NCBI RefSeq assembly: GCF_004362525.1
Contig: NZ_SNXS01000003.1
Span: 248,001 to 312,000, forward strand
Source of the DNA: Roseateles toxinivorans
GTDB lineage: Bacteria; Pseudomonadota; Gammaproteobacteria; Burkholderiales; Burkholderiaceae_C
DNA: 64,000 nucleotides
Direction: 5' to 3'
The notes beneath the pieces are model-generated. The model saw nothing but the letters and a program-made list of their open reading frames with translations. It searched no databases and was not told the DNA's origin. Positions 23,286 through 31,785 of this stretch are shown piece by piece. Position numbers and translations under genes: made by a program. The number at the start of each line of letters is the position of its first letter. The first letter of the stretch is position 1.

Positions 23286-23596
23286 TTTGAAGTGCACTGA
23301 GTGACGCGCGACTCGGCAGATCTTGTTGCCGACATCGCGCGAAGTTCAGTGCCTCGTTTGACATCCTGTTGCACGCATCGCGAGTTGATGAAGCCTTCGA
23401 AGTTGATGTGAAAGTCGGGTCCGCGAGACCAGGTCTGAAGGCCTCGCATCGCGGACCTCTTTCGCTTCGACGTGATCACGCAAATTGATCACGCAATTTC
23501 GATGCACACCAGCAACAGCGAAGTCGCTTTGATGTCAAGAAGTCCTTGGTGTTTGAACGCAACACTCAGATAATCCGCAACCATAGGAAGTCCACC
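23286..23596 (+). other. nrdA-nrdB intergenic region (311 bases)
   Basis: No gene is seen. It contains a 9-bp stem GGTCCGCGA/TCGCGGACC (23418-23426 and 23449-23457) with a 22-base loop, followed by a pyrimidine stretch. A 13-base tandem repeat lies after that, and then an AGGAAG ribosome site before nrdB. nrdA and nrdB are usually close, so this may hold a processing site or a separate nrdB promoter. Confidence 0.6.
23473..23498. repeat. Two tandem copies of TGATCACGCAAnT
   Basis: Two direct 13-base units, TGATCACGCAAAT then TGATCACGCAATT, lie about 100 bases before the nrdB start. Each contains the TGATCA palindrome. They could be paired protein-binding sites for separate control of nrdB; no protein can be named. 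Confidence 0.5.
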
Positions 23597-24811
23597 ATGT
23601 TGGTTTGGGAAGAAGAATTTAAGCCCTCTCAAAGTCTCAATGCGTTGAACGCAGCGAGCGAGCCCAGCGCACCGCGCGCGGCCGCATCGGCGTCTGCAAA
23701 TGCAGCCTTCACGGCCGACGCAAACACACCGGCCCCCACCATCTCCACCGTCCTCGCCCCCGCTTCGAACGCAGCCACAGTGGCACCCGTTCAACGCCGC
23801 GTCAATGCGGCCGACAAGCGCATCATCAACGGCCAGACGGACGTCAATCAGCTGGTGCCGTTCAAGTACAAATGGGCCTGGGAGAAGTACCTCGCCACTT
23901 GCGCCAATCACTGGATGCCGCAAGAGGTGAACATGTCGCGCGACATCGCGCTCTGGAAAGACCCGAACGGTCTGAGCGAAGACGAGCGCCGCATCATCAA
24001 GCGCAATCTCGGCTTCTTCGTCACCGCCGATTCGCTGGCCGCCAACAACATCGTGCTGGGCACCTACCGCCACATCACCGCGCCCGAGTGCCGCCAGTTC
24101 CTGCTGCGCCAGGCCTTTGAAGAAGCGATCCACACGCACGCCTATCAGTACATCGTCGAGTCGCTCGGTCTGGACGAGTCCGAGATCTTCAACGCCTACA
24201 ACGAAGTCAAGTCGATACGCGACAAGGACGAGTTCCTGATCCCCTTCATCGGCGCGATCATGGACCCGCACTTCAACACCGGCACGCCCGAGAACGACCA
24301 GACGCTGCTGAAGAGCCTGATCGTCTTCGCCTGCCTGATGGAGGGCCTGTTCTTCTACGTCGGCTTCACGCAGATCCTGGCCATGGGTCGCCAGAACAAG
24401 ATGACTGGTGCGGCCGAGCAGTACCAGTACATCCTGCGTGACGAATCGATGCATTGCAATTTCGGCATCGACCTGATCAACCAGCTGAAGGCCGAGAACC
24501 CGCATCTGTGGACGGCGGCCTTCAAGGCCGAAATCAAGGCGCTGTTCCTTCAAGCAGTGGAGCTTGAGTACCGATATGCCGAGGACACCATGCCGCGTGG
24601 CGTGCTGGGCCTCAATGCGTCGATGTTCAAGGGCTATCTGCGCTACATCGCCAACCGCCGCGCCACCCAGATCGGTTTGGAAGAGTTGTTCCCGAATGAA
24701 GAGAACCCCTTCCCCTGGATGAGCGAAATGATCGACCTGAAGAAGGAGCGCAACTTCTTTGAAACCCGCGTCATCGAGTACCAATCCGGTGGCGCACTCT
24801 CGTGGGACTGA
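23597..24811 (+). CDS. nrdB: Ribonucleoside-diphosphate reductase beta subunit
   Basis: Class Ia radical-generating subunit with a di-iron site and tyrosyl radical. 404 residues. The start is ATG 23597 behind AGGAAG; a GTG-started extension upstream lacks family similarity. Metal ligands and radical site are visible in [16 protein letters not shown] (ExxH and the radical Tyr four residues later) and [13 protein letters not shown] (ExxH). A segment of about 50 residues (roughly 18-70), rich in Ala/Pro/Ser/Thr, is inserted between the opening [10 protein letters not shown] and the folded core at [14 protein letters not shown]. It is probably disordered and has no counterpart in the E. coli protein. 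The partner is NrdA, coded 311 bases upstream. Confidence 0.97.
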   Translation: MLVWEEEFKPSQSLNALNAASEPSAPRAAASASANAAFTADANTPAPTISTVLAPASNAATVAPVQRRVNAADKRIINGQTDVNQLVPFKYKWAWEKYLATCANHWMPQEVNMSRDIALWKDPNGLSEDERRIIKRNLGFFVTADSLAANNIVLGTYRHITAPECRQFLLRQAFEEAIHTHAYQYIVESLGLDESEIFNAYNEVKSIRDKDEFLIPFIGAIMDPHFNTGTPENDQTLLKSLIVFACLMEGLFFYVGFTQILAMGRQNKMTGAAEQYQYILRDESMHCNFGIDLINQLKAENPHLWTAAFKAEIKALFLQAVELEYRYAEDTMPRGVLGLNASMFKGYLRYIANRRATQIGLEELFPNEENPFPWMSEMIDLKKERNFFETRVIEYQSGGALSWD

Positions 24812-25046
24812 GGCACTGAACAGCGCGGCGCTTTCAGCGATTCAAGAACACGAGATCAAGCAGTACGAAAGATAGATTGGCAAGACAGATCAGTGATGCC
24901 GTAGAAGCATTGCGCTTGTGTCTTGCGACCCCATTCACCGCACCGGGGCGCCCCTCCTGGGCAGACTTTCGGGTGGTGGATAACTGCATCGAGCCGAGCT
25001 AGATCGACTCGGGCAGTGCTCTTTTAACTTGATCAAGGAGATTGAA

Positions 25047-25616
25047 ATGGCAACTGCAAAGAAAGCGCCGGCCAAGAAAGCCGCACCCGCTAAGAAGGCC
25101 GCAGCGAAGAAAGCTGCACCGGCAAAGGCCGCGGCACCCGCCAAGAAGCCCCCGGTGAAGAAGGCTGCACCTGCGAAGAAGGCAGCCGCTCCGGCGAAGA
25201 AGGCCGCTGCACCGGCAAAGAAGGCCGCTGCACCGGCAAAGAAGGCCGCTCCGGCGAAGAAGGCAGCCGCTCCGGCGAAGAAGGCAGCTCCGGCCAAGAA
25301 GGCCGCGGCACCTGCGAAGAAGGCAGCAGCTCCGGCCAAGAAGGCCGCTGCACCCGCGAAGAAGGCTGCAGCCCCGGCCAAGAAGGCCGCTGCACCCGTC
25401 AAGAAGGTTGCTGCCAAGAAGTCCAGCGCTGCTGCACCGAAGCCTGCTGCAAAGCCGGCCGCCAAAAAGGCTGCGAAGAAGCCTGCTGCAAAGAAAAGTG
25501 GCCCTGCCCCTGCGGCACCTGCCGCACCGAAGCCTGCCGCGGCTCCGGCGTCGTCTGCCAAGACCGCGCTGAGCCCGCAAGCTGCTTGGCCCTTCCCGAC
25601 CGGCAACAAGCCGTAA
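25047..25616 (+). CDS. Histone H1-like DNA-binding protein (AlgP/HC-type repeats)
   Basis: 189 residues, almost entirely Lys, Ala and Pro. The ATG at 25047 follows AAGGAG at the right distance. From about residue 5 to 130 the protein is built of PAKKAA(A) units repeated about twenty times, which form extended Lys-rich arms like the C-terminal tail of histone H1 and the AlgP or HC1/HC2-type bacterial proteins. The last ~25 residues (SSAKTALSPQAAWPFPTGN) leave the pattern. Such proteins bind DNA non-specifically and compact the nucleoid. No globular DNA-binding domain is present. Monocistronic, with its own terminator. Confidence 0.88.
   Translation: MATAKKAPAKKAAPAKKAAAKKAAPAKAAAPAKKPPVKKAAPAKKAAAPAKKAAAPAKKAAAPAKKAAPAKKAAAPAKKAAPAKKAAAPAKKAAAPAKKAAAPAKKAAAPAKKAAAPVKKVAAKKSSAAAPKPAAKPAAKKAAKKPAAKKSGPAPAAPAAPKPAAAPASSAKTALSPQAAWPFPTGNKP
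25060..25440 (+). repeat. Coding tandem repeats (PAKKAA units)
   Basis: Direct repeats of 18-21 bases coding (A)PAKKAA occur through this stretch. Some copies are identical at the DNA level, for example the two gctgcaccggcaaagaaggc copies near 25205-25245. Such arrays can gain or lose units by slippage, so protein length may vary between strains. Confidence 0.75.
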
Positions 25617-25636
25617 GGATAGGTCTCGTGACAGTC

Positions 25637-25663
25637 AAAACCCGGCCTCGGCCGGGTTTTTTT
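25637..25663 (+). terminator. Intrinsic terminator after the histone-like gene
   Basis: AAAACCCGGC and GCCGGGTTTT form a 10-bp stem around CTCG, followed by further T (seven T in all), 20 bases after the stop codon. A textbook rho-independent terminator. Confidence 0.95.
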
Positions 25664-25764
25664 ATGACTGTGGACATCGCATCTCTCATGCGCCAACGGT
25701 GCTGGGAGAAGGGAAACCCCTGATGCGAGCCCCTGCCTTTTTTGATCGGCGCAAATATACAATA

Positions 25765-25776
25765 GCAAACGTTTGC
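25765..25776. promoter_or_regulatory. LacI-family operator (PurR-like) before the nucleoside operon
   Basis: GCAAACGTTTGC is a perfect 12-bp palindrome identical to the core of the known E. coli PurR site. A GCGCAAA (25749-25755) facing TTTGCGC (25772-25778) extends the symmetry. It lies 4 bases before a TATAGT -10 box (25780-25785), so a bound repressor would cover the spacer of the promoter. The first gene downstream is a LacI-family regulator, suggesting autoregulation and control of the whole operon. Confidence 0.75.
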
Positions 25777-25779
25777 GCT

Positions 25780-25785
25780 TATAGT
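25780..25785 (+). promoter_or_regulatory. -10 box of the nucleoside operon promoter
   Basis: TATAGT lies directly after the LacI-type operator and 50 bases before the regulator's ATG. The -35 position (near 25757-25762) reads ATACAA and is poor. Confidence 0.45.
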
Positions 25786-25834
25786 GGCGCGGGCCTGATC
25801 CAGCCACAAGCCTCCTCACTTTGTCATCTATTGC

Positions 25835-26839
25835 ATGAGCACCATCAAGGACGTTGCAGCACGAGCAGGGGTGTCGTTCACCACGGTCTCGCACGTCTTG
25901 AATGGCACGCGGCCGGTCAGCGAATCGGCACGGGCGCGTGTGCAGCAGGCGGTGGCCGATCTGGGCTACTTTCCCAGCGCGGTGGCACGCTCGCTGAAGA
26001 CCAGCGAGACCCACATCATCGGCGTGCTGGTGCCCAACGTCACCAACCCATTTTTCGCCGAGCTGACCCGGGGCGTCGAGGACTGCGCCCACCAGGCCGG
26101 ATACTCGGTGTTCCTGTGCAATTGCGACGACAACCCGGGCCGGCAGTCGCGCTATCTGCAGACCCTGGTCGAGCGGCGAGTGGACGGCATGCTGCTGGCT
26201 TCGGCCGGCGGCGCGGAGTCGCTGCCCCATGGCTGGGCGGCCTATGGCATGCCCTCGGTGATCGTCGACCGGCGCATGCCCGGCGTCGAGGCCGATCTGG
26301 TGCGTATCGACAACCAGGCCGGCGCGCGGCTGGCGGTCGAGCATCTGCTCTCGCTCGGTCATCGCAAGATTGCCTGCATCAGCGGCCCCGAGTCATTCGA
26401 GGTCAGCAACTCGCGCGAGGGCGGCTGGCGTCAGGCGCTTCTTGCTGCAGGTATCGCGCCCGAGAGTTCCTGGCTGGAGCGAGGAGACTTCAGCAGTTCT
26501 TCGGGCTATGCCGCCGGCCGGCGCCTGTTCGAGCGCAATGAGGTCAGCGCCGTGTTTGCCAGCAATGACTTGATGGCCCTGGGTGTGCTCCGTGCCGCTG
26601 CCGAATGCGGCCTGGCCGTGCCCAGCGCGGTATCGGTGATAGGCTTTGACGGCATTGATCTGGGCGCCTATTCCTTTCCTGCCTTGACCACAGTGGGCTA
26701 CTCGATTCGCAAGCTCGGCGAGCGTGCCGCGAGCATGCTGATGCAGCGCATCGAGTCACCGACCCATGCCACGCAGGAACTGGTGCTGGCGCCCGAGCTG
26801 ATGCTCAGAGAATCCACCGCCGCAGTGCGGCACTATTGA
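25835..26839 (+). CDS. LacI-family transcriptional regulator of the nucleoside operon
   Basis: 334 residues. The N-terminal LacI HTH and hinge are MSTIKDVAARAGVSFTTVSH and VLNGTRPVSESARARV, and the hinge helix region ends near residue 57 (PSAVARSLKT). The periplasmic-binding-protein-like effector domain follows, with IIGVLVPNVTNPFFAEL and SVIGFDGIDLGAYSFPALTTV. The stop codon lies 26 bases before the next gene, so the regulator heads the operon. The palindrome GCAAACGTTTGC in its own promoter is the expected site. The effector is probably a nucleoside, a base or ribose, inferred from the downstream genes. Confidence 0.93.
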   Translation: MSTIKDVAARAGVSFTTVSHVLNGTRPVSESARARVQQAVADLGYFPSAVARSLKTSETHIIGVLVPNVTNPFFAELTRGVEDCAHQAGYSVFLCNCDDNPGRQSRYLQTLVERRVDGMLLASAGGAESLPHGWAAYGMPSVIVDRRMPGVEADLVRIDNQAGARLAVEHLLSLGHRKIACISGPESFEVSNSREGGWRQALLAAGIAPESSWLERGDFSSSSGYAAGRRLFERNEVSAVFASNDLMALGVLRAAAECGLAVPSAVSVIGFDGIDLGAYSFPALTTVGYSIRKLGERAASMLMQRIESPTHATQELVLAPELMLRESTAAVRHY

Positions 26840-26865
26840 CCCAACCCTGTCCACGGGAGTTTTCT

Positions 26866-27876
26866 ATGACCCAAGTACTGCGTTTCTCCAAGCCTGTTCA
26901 ACGTCTGCTCGGTCTGGCCTTGCTGGGCGCCTGTGCGCAGGCGATGGCGCAGGCCGATCCGGCCGTGGTGTTCGACATGGGCGGCAAGTTCGACAAGTCC
27001 TTCAATCAGTCGGCCTACGAGGGTGCCGAGGCCTACAAGAAGGCCACCGGCAAGAAGTACGCCGAGTTCACGATGACCAATGAGGGGCAGCGCGAGCAGG
27101 CACTGCAGAAGCTGGCGCAGAGTGGCAAGAACCCGATCGTGACGGTGGGTTTCGGCGGCGCTGCCTCGATGGAAAAGGTGGCACCGCTGTTCGCCAAGAC
27201 GCAGTTCTACATCATCGACATGGTGGTCGAGAAGCCGAACGTGAAGTCCATCGTGTTCCGCGAGCAGGAGGGCTCCTTCCTGGTTGGCGCGCTGGCGGCT
27301 CTGAAGTCCACCACCGGCAAGGTCGGCTTTGTCGGCGGCATGGACATCCCGCTGATTCGTCGCTTTGCCTGCGGCTATGAGCAGGGCGCCAAGTTCGTGA
27401 ATCCCAAGGCCGAGGTGTTCTCCAACATGACCGGCACCACGCCCGCGGCCTGGAATGACCCGACCAAGGGCGGCGAACTGGCCCGCTCGCAAATGGACCG
27501 CGGCGCGGACGTGATCTTCGCGGCGGCAGGCGGCACCGGCATGGGCGTGTTCCAGGCCGTCAAGGACGCGAAGAAGTTCGCCATCGGTGTGGACAGCAAT
27601 CAGAACTATGTGCACCCGGGCACCATCCTGACCTCGATGGTCAAGCGCGTCGATGTGGCAGTGCAGAACGCCTTCAACGATGGCGCCAAGGGCGCACCCA
27701 GCGCCGGCATCACCTCGCTGGGCCTGAAGGAGGGCGGCATCGACTGGGCACTGGACCAGCACAACCGCGCGCTGGTCACCAAGGCCATGGAGGAACGGGT
27801 GAACCAGATCAAGGCCGACATCGTCAGCGGCAAGATCAAGGTCATCGACTACATGGCCAAGAACGAATGCAAGTGA
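26866..27876 (+). CDS. BMP-family nucleoside-binding protein of ABC importer
   Basis: Binding protein of the BMP/PnrA (TmpC) family, which captures purine and related nucleosides. 336 residues. The ATG at 26866 lies behind GGGAG. The signal region LGLALLGACAQAMAQA could be cut as a lipoprotein at the Cys of LGAC or by signal peptidase I at AQA; both are possible. The mature start (VVFDMGGKFDKSFNQSAYEG) is the family hallmark, with Asp and Phe that bind ribose and base in known homologues. DVIFAAAGGTGMGVFQA and VGFVGGMDIPLIRRF are further conserved elements. Followed by its ATPase and two permeases. Confidence 0.93.
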   Translation: MTQVLRFSKPVQRLLGLALLGACAQAMAQADPAVVFDMGGKFDKSFNQSAYEGAEAYKKATGKKYAEFTMTNEGQREQALQKLAQSGKNPIVTVGFGGAASMEKVAPLFAKTQFYIIDMVVEKPNVKSIVFREQEGSFLVGALAALKSTTGKVGFVGGMDIPLIRRFACGYEQGAKFVNPKAEVFSNMTGTTPAAWNDPTKGGELARSQMDRGADVIFAAAGGTGMGVFQAVKDAKKFAIGVDSNQNYVHPGTILTSMVKRVDVAVQNAFNDGAKGAPSAGITSLGLKEGGIDWALDQHNRALVTKAMEERVNQIKADIVSGKIKVIDYMAKNECK

Positions 27877-27904
27877 GCGTTGCAGCGGTCAACACGGACT
27901 TGTG

Positions 27905-29473
27905 ATGAGTGGCGATACGACACCCGCACCCATGGGCTATGCGGTCGAAATGCTTGGCATCACCAAGCGTTTCGGCACCGTGCTGGCCAATGACCAGATT
28001 GAGCTGAAGATCGCCGCCGGCACCATCCATGGTGTCGTCGGAGAGAACGGCGCGGGCAAGTCGACCTTGATGTCCATCCTCTACGGCTTCTACCAGGCCG
28101 ACGAGGGCGAGATCCGCCTGGCCGGCAAGCCGGTGCAGATACGCAGCAGCACCGAGGCGATTGCGCAGGGCGTGGGTATGGTGCACCAGCACTTCATGCT
28201 GGTCGAGCCGCTGAGCGCGCTGGAGAACATCCTGCTTGGCGCCGAGGACGGCTGGCTGCTGGCCAAGGCGCGGCAGAAGGCCGAGGCGCGGCTCAAGACC
28301 CTGATGGAGACCCACCATCTGCCGGTGGACCTGCACAAGCTGGTCGAGGCGATGCCGGTCGGCGAGCAGCAGCGGCTGGAGATTCTGAAGGCGCTGTTCC
28401 GCCGCGCCCGCATCCTGATACTCGACGAGCCCACCGGCGTGCTGACGCCGCAGGAGGCGGCCCAGCTGTTCACCATCCTGCGCGAGTTGCGGGCCCAGGG
28501 CGTGACCGTGGTGCTGATCACGCACAAGCTGCAGGAGATCATGGACGTGACCGACAACGTCACCGTGATGCGTGCCGGCCGCGTGGTCGCGCAGCGCCGC
28601 ACGCAGGACACCAGCCGCGAGGAGCTGGCCGAGCTGATGATTGGTCGGCCGGTGCTGCTGCAAGTGGACAAGGGCAGCAAGGCCGGCGCTGACAGCGAAG
28701 TGCGCCTGGCCGTGAAGAATCTGCGCGTTCACGATGCCCGCGGCGTTGAGCGGCTGAAGGGTCTGGATTTCGAACTTCGCGCCGGCGAGATCCTGGGCAT
28801 TGCCGGGGTGTCGGGCAATGGCCAGACCGAGTTGCTGGCCGTGCTGGCCGGGCTGCTCAAACCCAGCGCCGGCGAGTTGCAGCTGAACACGCGCGGTCAG
28901 CAGCGTCGCTTCGATGCGAAGCACTGGCTGCCGGCCTCCGAGCTGCGCGCCTACGGCTGCGGCCATGTGCCGGAAGACCGCCTGGGCGAGGGCGTGATCA
29001 AGAACTTCAGCATGCAGGAGTCGGCCGTGCTGGGCTTCCATCAGGATGCCGAACTGGGCGGCTGGGCCTGGCTTTCACCGAAGCGCATCCGCGAGCGCAC
29101 TTTGAAACTGATCGAGGCCTTCGATGTGCGGCCGGTGCTGCCCAGCCTGCGCACGGCCGATATGTCGGGCGGCAATCAGCAGAAGCTGGTGATCGCGCGT
29201 GAGATGGCGCGCCGGCCCGAGGTCCTGCTGGTCGGCCAGCCGACGCGCGGCGTGGACCTGGGTGCGATCGAGCGCATCTACCGCGAGCTGATCAACGCCC
29301 GCGACGCCGGTGCCGCCATCCTGCTGGTCTCGGTCGAGCTGGAAGAGATCTTTGCGCTGACCGACCGCATCATGGTCATGAATTGCGGTGCCATCACCGG
29401 CATCGTCGAGACAGCCCAATCCAGTGCCAAGGAAGTCGGCATGCTGATGACACAAGAGAAGGCTGCAGCATGA
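27905..29473 (+). CDS. Nucleoside ABC importer ATP-binding protein (two ABC domains)
   Basis: 522-residue fused double ATPase of the sugar/nucleoside (RbsA/NupA-like) class that powers the two permeases. Domain 1 has GENGAGKSTLMSILYG and the degenerate signature MPVGEQQRLEILKAL. Domain 2 has GVSGNGQTELLAVLAG as its variant Walker A, GYGCGHVPEDRLGEG-like motifs and LSGG-type ADMSGGNQQKLVIAREM. As in relatives, the second site looks less canonical. The ATG at 27905 is chosen over the GTG one codon earlier. It starts 28 bases after the binding-protein gene. Confidence 0.95.
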   Translation: MSGDTTPAPMGYAVEMLGITKRFGTVLANDQIELKIAAGTIHGVVGENGAGKSTLMSILYGFYQADEGEIRLAGKPVQIRSSTEAIAQGVGMVHQHFMLVEPLSALENILLGAEDGWLLAKARQKAEARLKTLMETHHLPVDLHKLVEAMPVGEQQRLEILKALFRRARILILDEPTGVLTPQEAAQLFTILRELRAQGVTVVLITHKLQEIMDVTDNVTVMRAGRVVAQRRTQDTSREELAELMIGRPVLLQVDKGSKAGADSEVRLAVKNLRVHDARGVERLKGLDFELRAGEILGIAGVSGNGQTELLAVLAGLLKPSAGELQLNTRGQQRRFDAKHWLPASELRAYGCGHVPEDRLGEGVIKNFSMQESAVLGFHQDAELGGWAWLSPKRIRERTLKLIEAFDVRPVLPSLRTADMSGGNQQKLVIAREMARRPEVLLVGQPTRGVDLGAIERIYRELINARDAGAAILLVSVELEEIFALTDRIMVMNCGAITGIVETAQSSAKEVGMLMTQEKAAA

Positions 29474-29543
29474 GCCCCGTACGGCCGCCCGAAGGGGCGA
29501 ATTCCCGCTTGGCGGGACTGCACGAAGTGCGTAGGGTGCACCA
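29474..29543. repeat. Short palindromes between ATPase and first permease
   Basis: The 70-base spacer holds three small hairpins in a row: GGCCGCCCGAAGGGGCG, CCCGC-tt-GGCGGG and GCAC-gaa-GTGC. The arrangement is unusual for genes of one operon and may be an mRNA-processing or stability element. Confidence 0.4.
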
Positions 29544-30701
29544 ATGAGCGAAGCTGCAAGTAGCTTGCCGGCGCCGGTGCCTAAGCCAAAGCCGATCACC
29601 AACAAAATGCCATGGTGGATGAATGGCCTGGCCATTCCCGGCGTCCAGCTGCTGTTGGCGCTGGCCGTGGCCTCGCTGGTCGTACTCGGTGTCGGTGAGA
29701 GCCCCTTCGCCACCTTGAAGGTGATGCTGGTCGGCGCGCTCGATCCGCAAGCCGGGCTGTCGTCCACCCTGTACTACGCCACCAGCCTGATCTTCACCGG
29801 CCTGGCCGTGACCGTGGCCTTCCATGCCGGGCTGTTCAATATTGGTGGTGAGGGCCAGGCCTACTTCGCCGGCCTGGGCGTGGCGCTGGCCTGCCTGTGG
29901 CTCGACGGCACGCTGAACGCGCCGCTGATGTTCCTGGTGGCCATCCTGTCGGCGGTGCTGTTCGGTGCCGCCTGGGCATTGGTGCCGGCCTATCTGCAGG
30001 CGCGGCGGGGCGCCCATGTGGTCGTCACCACCATCATGTTCAACTACATTGCGGCAGGCCTGCTGAACTATATGCTGGCCGGGCCGATCCGCTCGACCGA
30101 GGGCATGGCGATCGAGACACGCCCCATCGCCGAGGCAGCGCTATTGCCCAAGGCCCAGCCCTGGCTGCAATCTATGGGCATCGAGGTCGGCCCGTCCTAT
30201 CTGAATCTGTCGCTGCTGGTGGCGCTGATCTGCGTAGTCCTGGTCTGGTGGCTGCTCTGGTACACGCGGCTGGGCTACGCGCTGCGCACCTATGGGCAGA
30301 ACCCGCGTGCCGCCAGGTACGCGGGACTGTCGGCCACTTCGATGATCGTCATCGCGATGCTGATCTCGGGTGCCTTGGCCGGGTTAATGGCGGTCAATGA
30401 CGTTTATGGCGCCCAGGGCCGGCTGGTGCTGAACTACACCGGTGGCATGGGTTTTCTTGGCATCGCCGTGGCCTTGATGGGCCGCAACCATCCGCTGGGC
30501 GTGCTGGCCTCGGCCCTGCTGTTTGGCGCGCTGTACCAGGGCAGCACCGATCTGCAACTGGAGTTCCCGCGCATCAGCCCGGAGCTGATACTGGTCATCC
30601 AGGGCCTGGTGGTGTTCTTCGCCGCCGCGCTGGACCGCCTGGTGCGTGATCCAATGGAGCGCTGGTATCTGCGCCGCCAACTGAAGAGCGTGGCCCGCTG
30701 A
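29544..30701 (+). CDS. Nucleoside ABC importer permease (first)
   Basis: 385-residue inner-membrane permease of the BPD_transp_2 class (YufP/NupB-like). About ten hydrophobic helices follow a 35-residue cytoplasmic N-terminus. Conserved features are FNIGGEGQAYFAGLG, which follows helix 3, HVVVTTIMFNYIAAGLLNYML, and GYALRTYGQNPRAARYAGLS, which corresponds to the loop that contacts the ATPase. Forms a heterodimer with the permease coded next, and is fed by the BMP protein. It ends 86 bases before the second permease, with a GC palindrome in the gap. Confidence 0.94.
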   Translation: MSEAASSLPAPVPKPKPITNKMPWWMNGLAIPGVQLLLALAVASLVVLGVGESPFATLKVMLVGALDPQAGLSSTLYYATSLIFTGLAVTVAFHAGLFNIGGEGQAYFAGLGVALACLWLDGTLNAPLMFLVAILSAVLFGAAWALVPAYLQARRGAHVVVTTIMFNYIAAGLLNYMLAGPIRSTEGMAIETRPIAEAALLPKAQPWLQSMGIEVGPSYLNLSLLVALICVVLVWWLLWYTRLGYALRTYGQNPRAARYAGLSATSMIVIAMLISGALAGLMAVNDVYGAQGRLVLNYTGGMGFLGIAVALMGRNHPLGVLASALLFGALYQGSTDLQLEFPRISPELILVIQGLVVFFAAALDRLVRDPMERWYLRRQLKSVAR

Positions 30702-30731
30702 AATGAAACCCCCACGCTCACTTTGTTCGCT

Positions 30732-30746
30732 GCCCCCCAGGGGGGC
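30732..30746. repeat. GC palindrome between the two permease genes
   Basis: GCCCCCC-a-GGGGGGC is a perfect 7-bp inverted repeat, with a second region of dyad symmetry just after (TTCCTGCGGAA, 30752-30762). It resembles the palindromes in the pilS-pilR gap and upstream of aroQ, so it may be one family of dispersed repeats. Confidence 0.5.
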
Positions 30747-30787
30747 GCTCAGTTCCTGCGGAACGGCCGGGCGGCACTGAGGCCATC

Positions 30788-31765
30788 ATGGAAGACCTTA
30801 TCCTCAATCTCTTCAGCATACTGGCCTCGACCATCCGGCTGGCCACACCGCTGATTCTCGCGGCCATGGGCGGCATACTCGCCGAGCGCTCCGGCACCGT
30901 CGATATCGGCCTGGAAGGCAAGATGCTGGTCGGTGCCTTTGCGGCCGCCACCGTGGCCAGCCTGGTGCAGTCGCCCTGGCTGGGCCTGGCGGCCGGCATG
31001 GCGGTGGCGGTGGCGATGAGCCTGCTGCATGGCGTGGCGACGATTCGCTACAAGGGCGACCATGTGGTCTCCGGCATGGCGCTGAACTTCCTCGCCTCGG
31101 GCCTGACCCTGGTGCTGGGCCAGGCCTGGTTCGAGCAGGGCGGGCAGACGCCGATGCTCAGCAACGAGCAGCGCTTCACGCCGATCTTCCTGCCCGGCGC
31201 CGACTACCTGGCTGCCAACGTGCCGGTGCTGGGGCCGTTCTATAAAACCGTACTGTCGGGTCACACGATACTGGTCTATCTGGCCTTTGTGATCGTCGCG
31301 GCCATGGTCTTTCTGCTCGGCCAGACCCGCTTCGGCCTGCGCCTGCGCGCCGTCGGCGAGGAGCCCAATGCCGTCGATACCGCCGGCATCTCGGTGCCGC
31401 TGCTGCGCTACCAGGCGCTGATCGGCACCGGCCTCTTGTGCGGCATGGCCGGGGCCTACTATTCGATGTCGCAGAATGCCGCCTTCGCACGCGAGATGAC
31501 GGCCGGCGGCGGCTATATCGCGCTGGCGGCGATGATCTTCGGCAAATGGCGGCCGGTGTCGGCGATGCTGGCCTGCCTGCTGTTCGGCCTGCTGACGGCG
31601 CTGGAGGCGCGGCTGCAGGGCCAGAGCCTGCCCTGGGTGGGGGAGGTGCCGACCCAGGTGTTCCAGGTCCTGCCCTATGTGCTGACGGTGATACTGCTGG
31701 CCGGCTTCATCGGCAAGGCCGTGCCGCCCAAGGCTGTGGGTCGGCCCTATGTCAAAGAACGTTGA
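30788..31765 (+). CDS. Nucleoside ABC importer permease (second)
   Basis: 325-residue permease of the same superfamily (YufQ/NupC-like), eight to nine helices. ILAAMGGILAERSGTVDIGLEG is the conserved N-terminal region and FGLRLRAVGEEPNAVDTAGISV the cytoplasmic coupling loop. The C-terminus ends with a short basic tail (PPKAVGRPYVKER). The start ATG 30788 is near a weak ribosome site. It completes the transporter, followed 20 bases later by ribokinase. Confidence 0.94.
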   Translation: MEDLILNLFSILASTIRLATPLILAAMGGILAERSGTVDIGLEGKMLVGAFAAATVASLVQSPWLGLAAGMAVAVAMSLLHGVATIRYKGDHVVSGMALNFLASGLTLVLGQAWFEQGGQTPMLSNEQRFTPIFLPGADYLAANVPVLGPFYKTVLSGHTILVYLAFVIVAAMVFLLGQTRFGLRLRAVGEEPNAVDTAGISVPLLRYQALIGTGLLCGMAGAYYSMSQNAAFAREMTAGGGYIALAAMIFGKWRPVSAMLACLLFGLLTALEARLQGQSLPWVGEVPTQVFQVLPYVLTVILLAGFIGKAVPPKAVGRPYVKER

Positions 31766-31785
31766 TTTCAGACAGAACAACAACC

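Noticed and set aside
29474-29543. Insertion sequence end in the ATPase-permease gap
   Set aside because: Only short hairpins; no terminal repeat pair or target duplication found.
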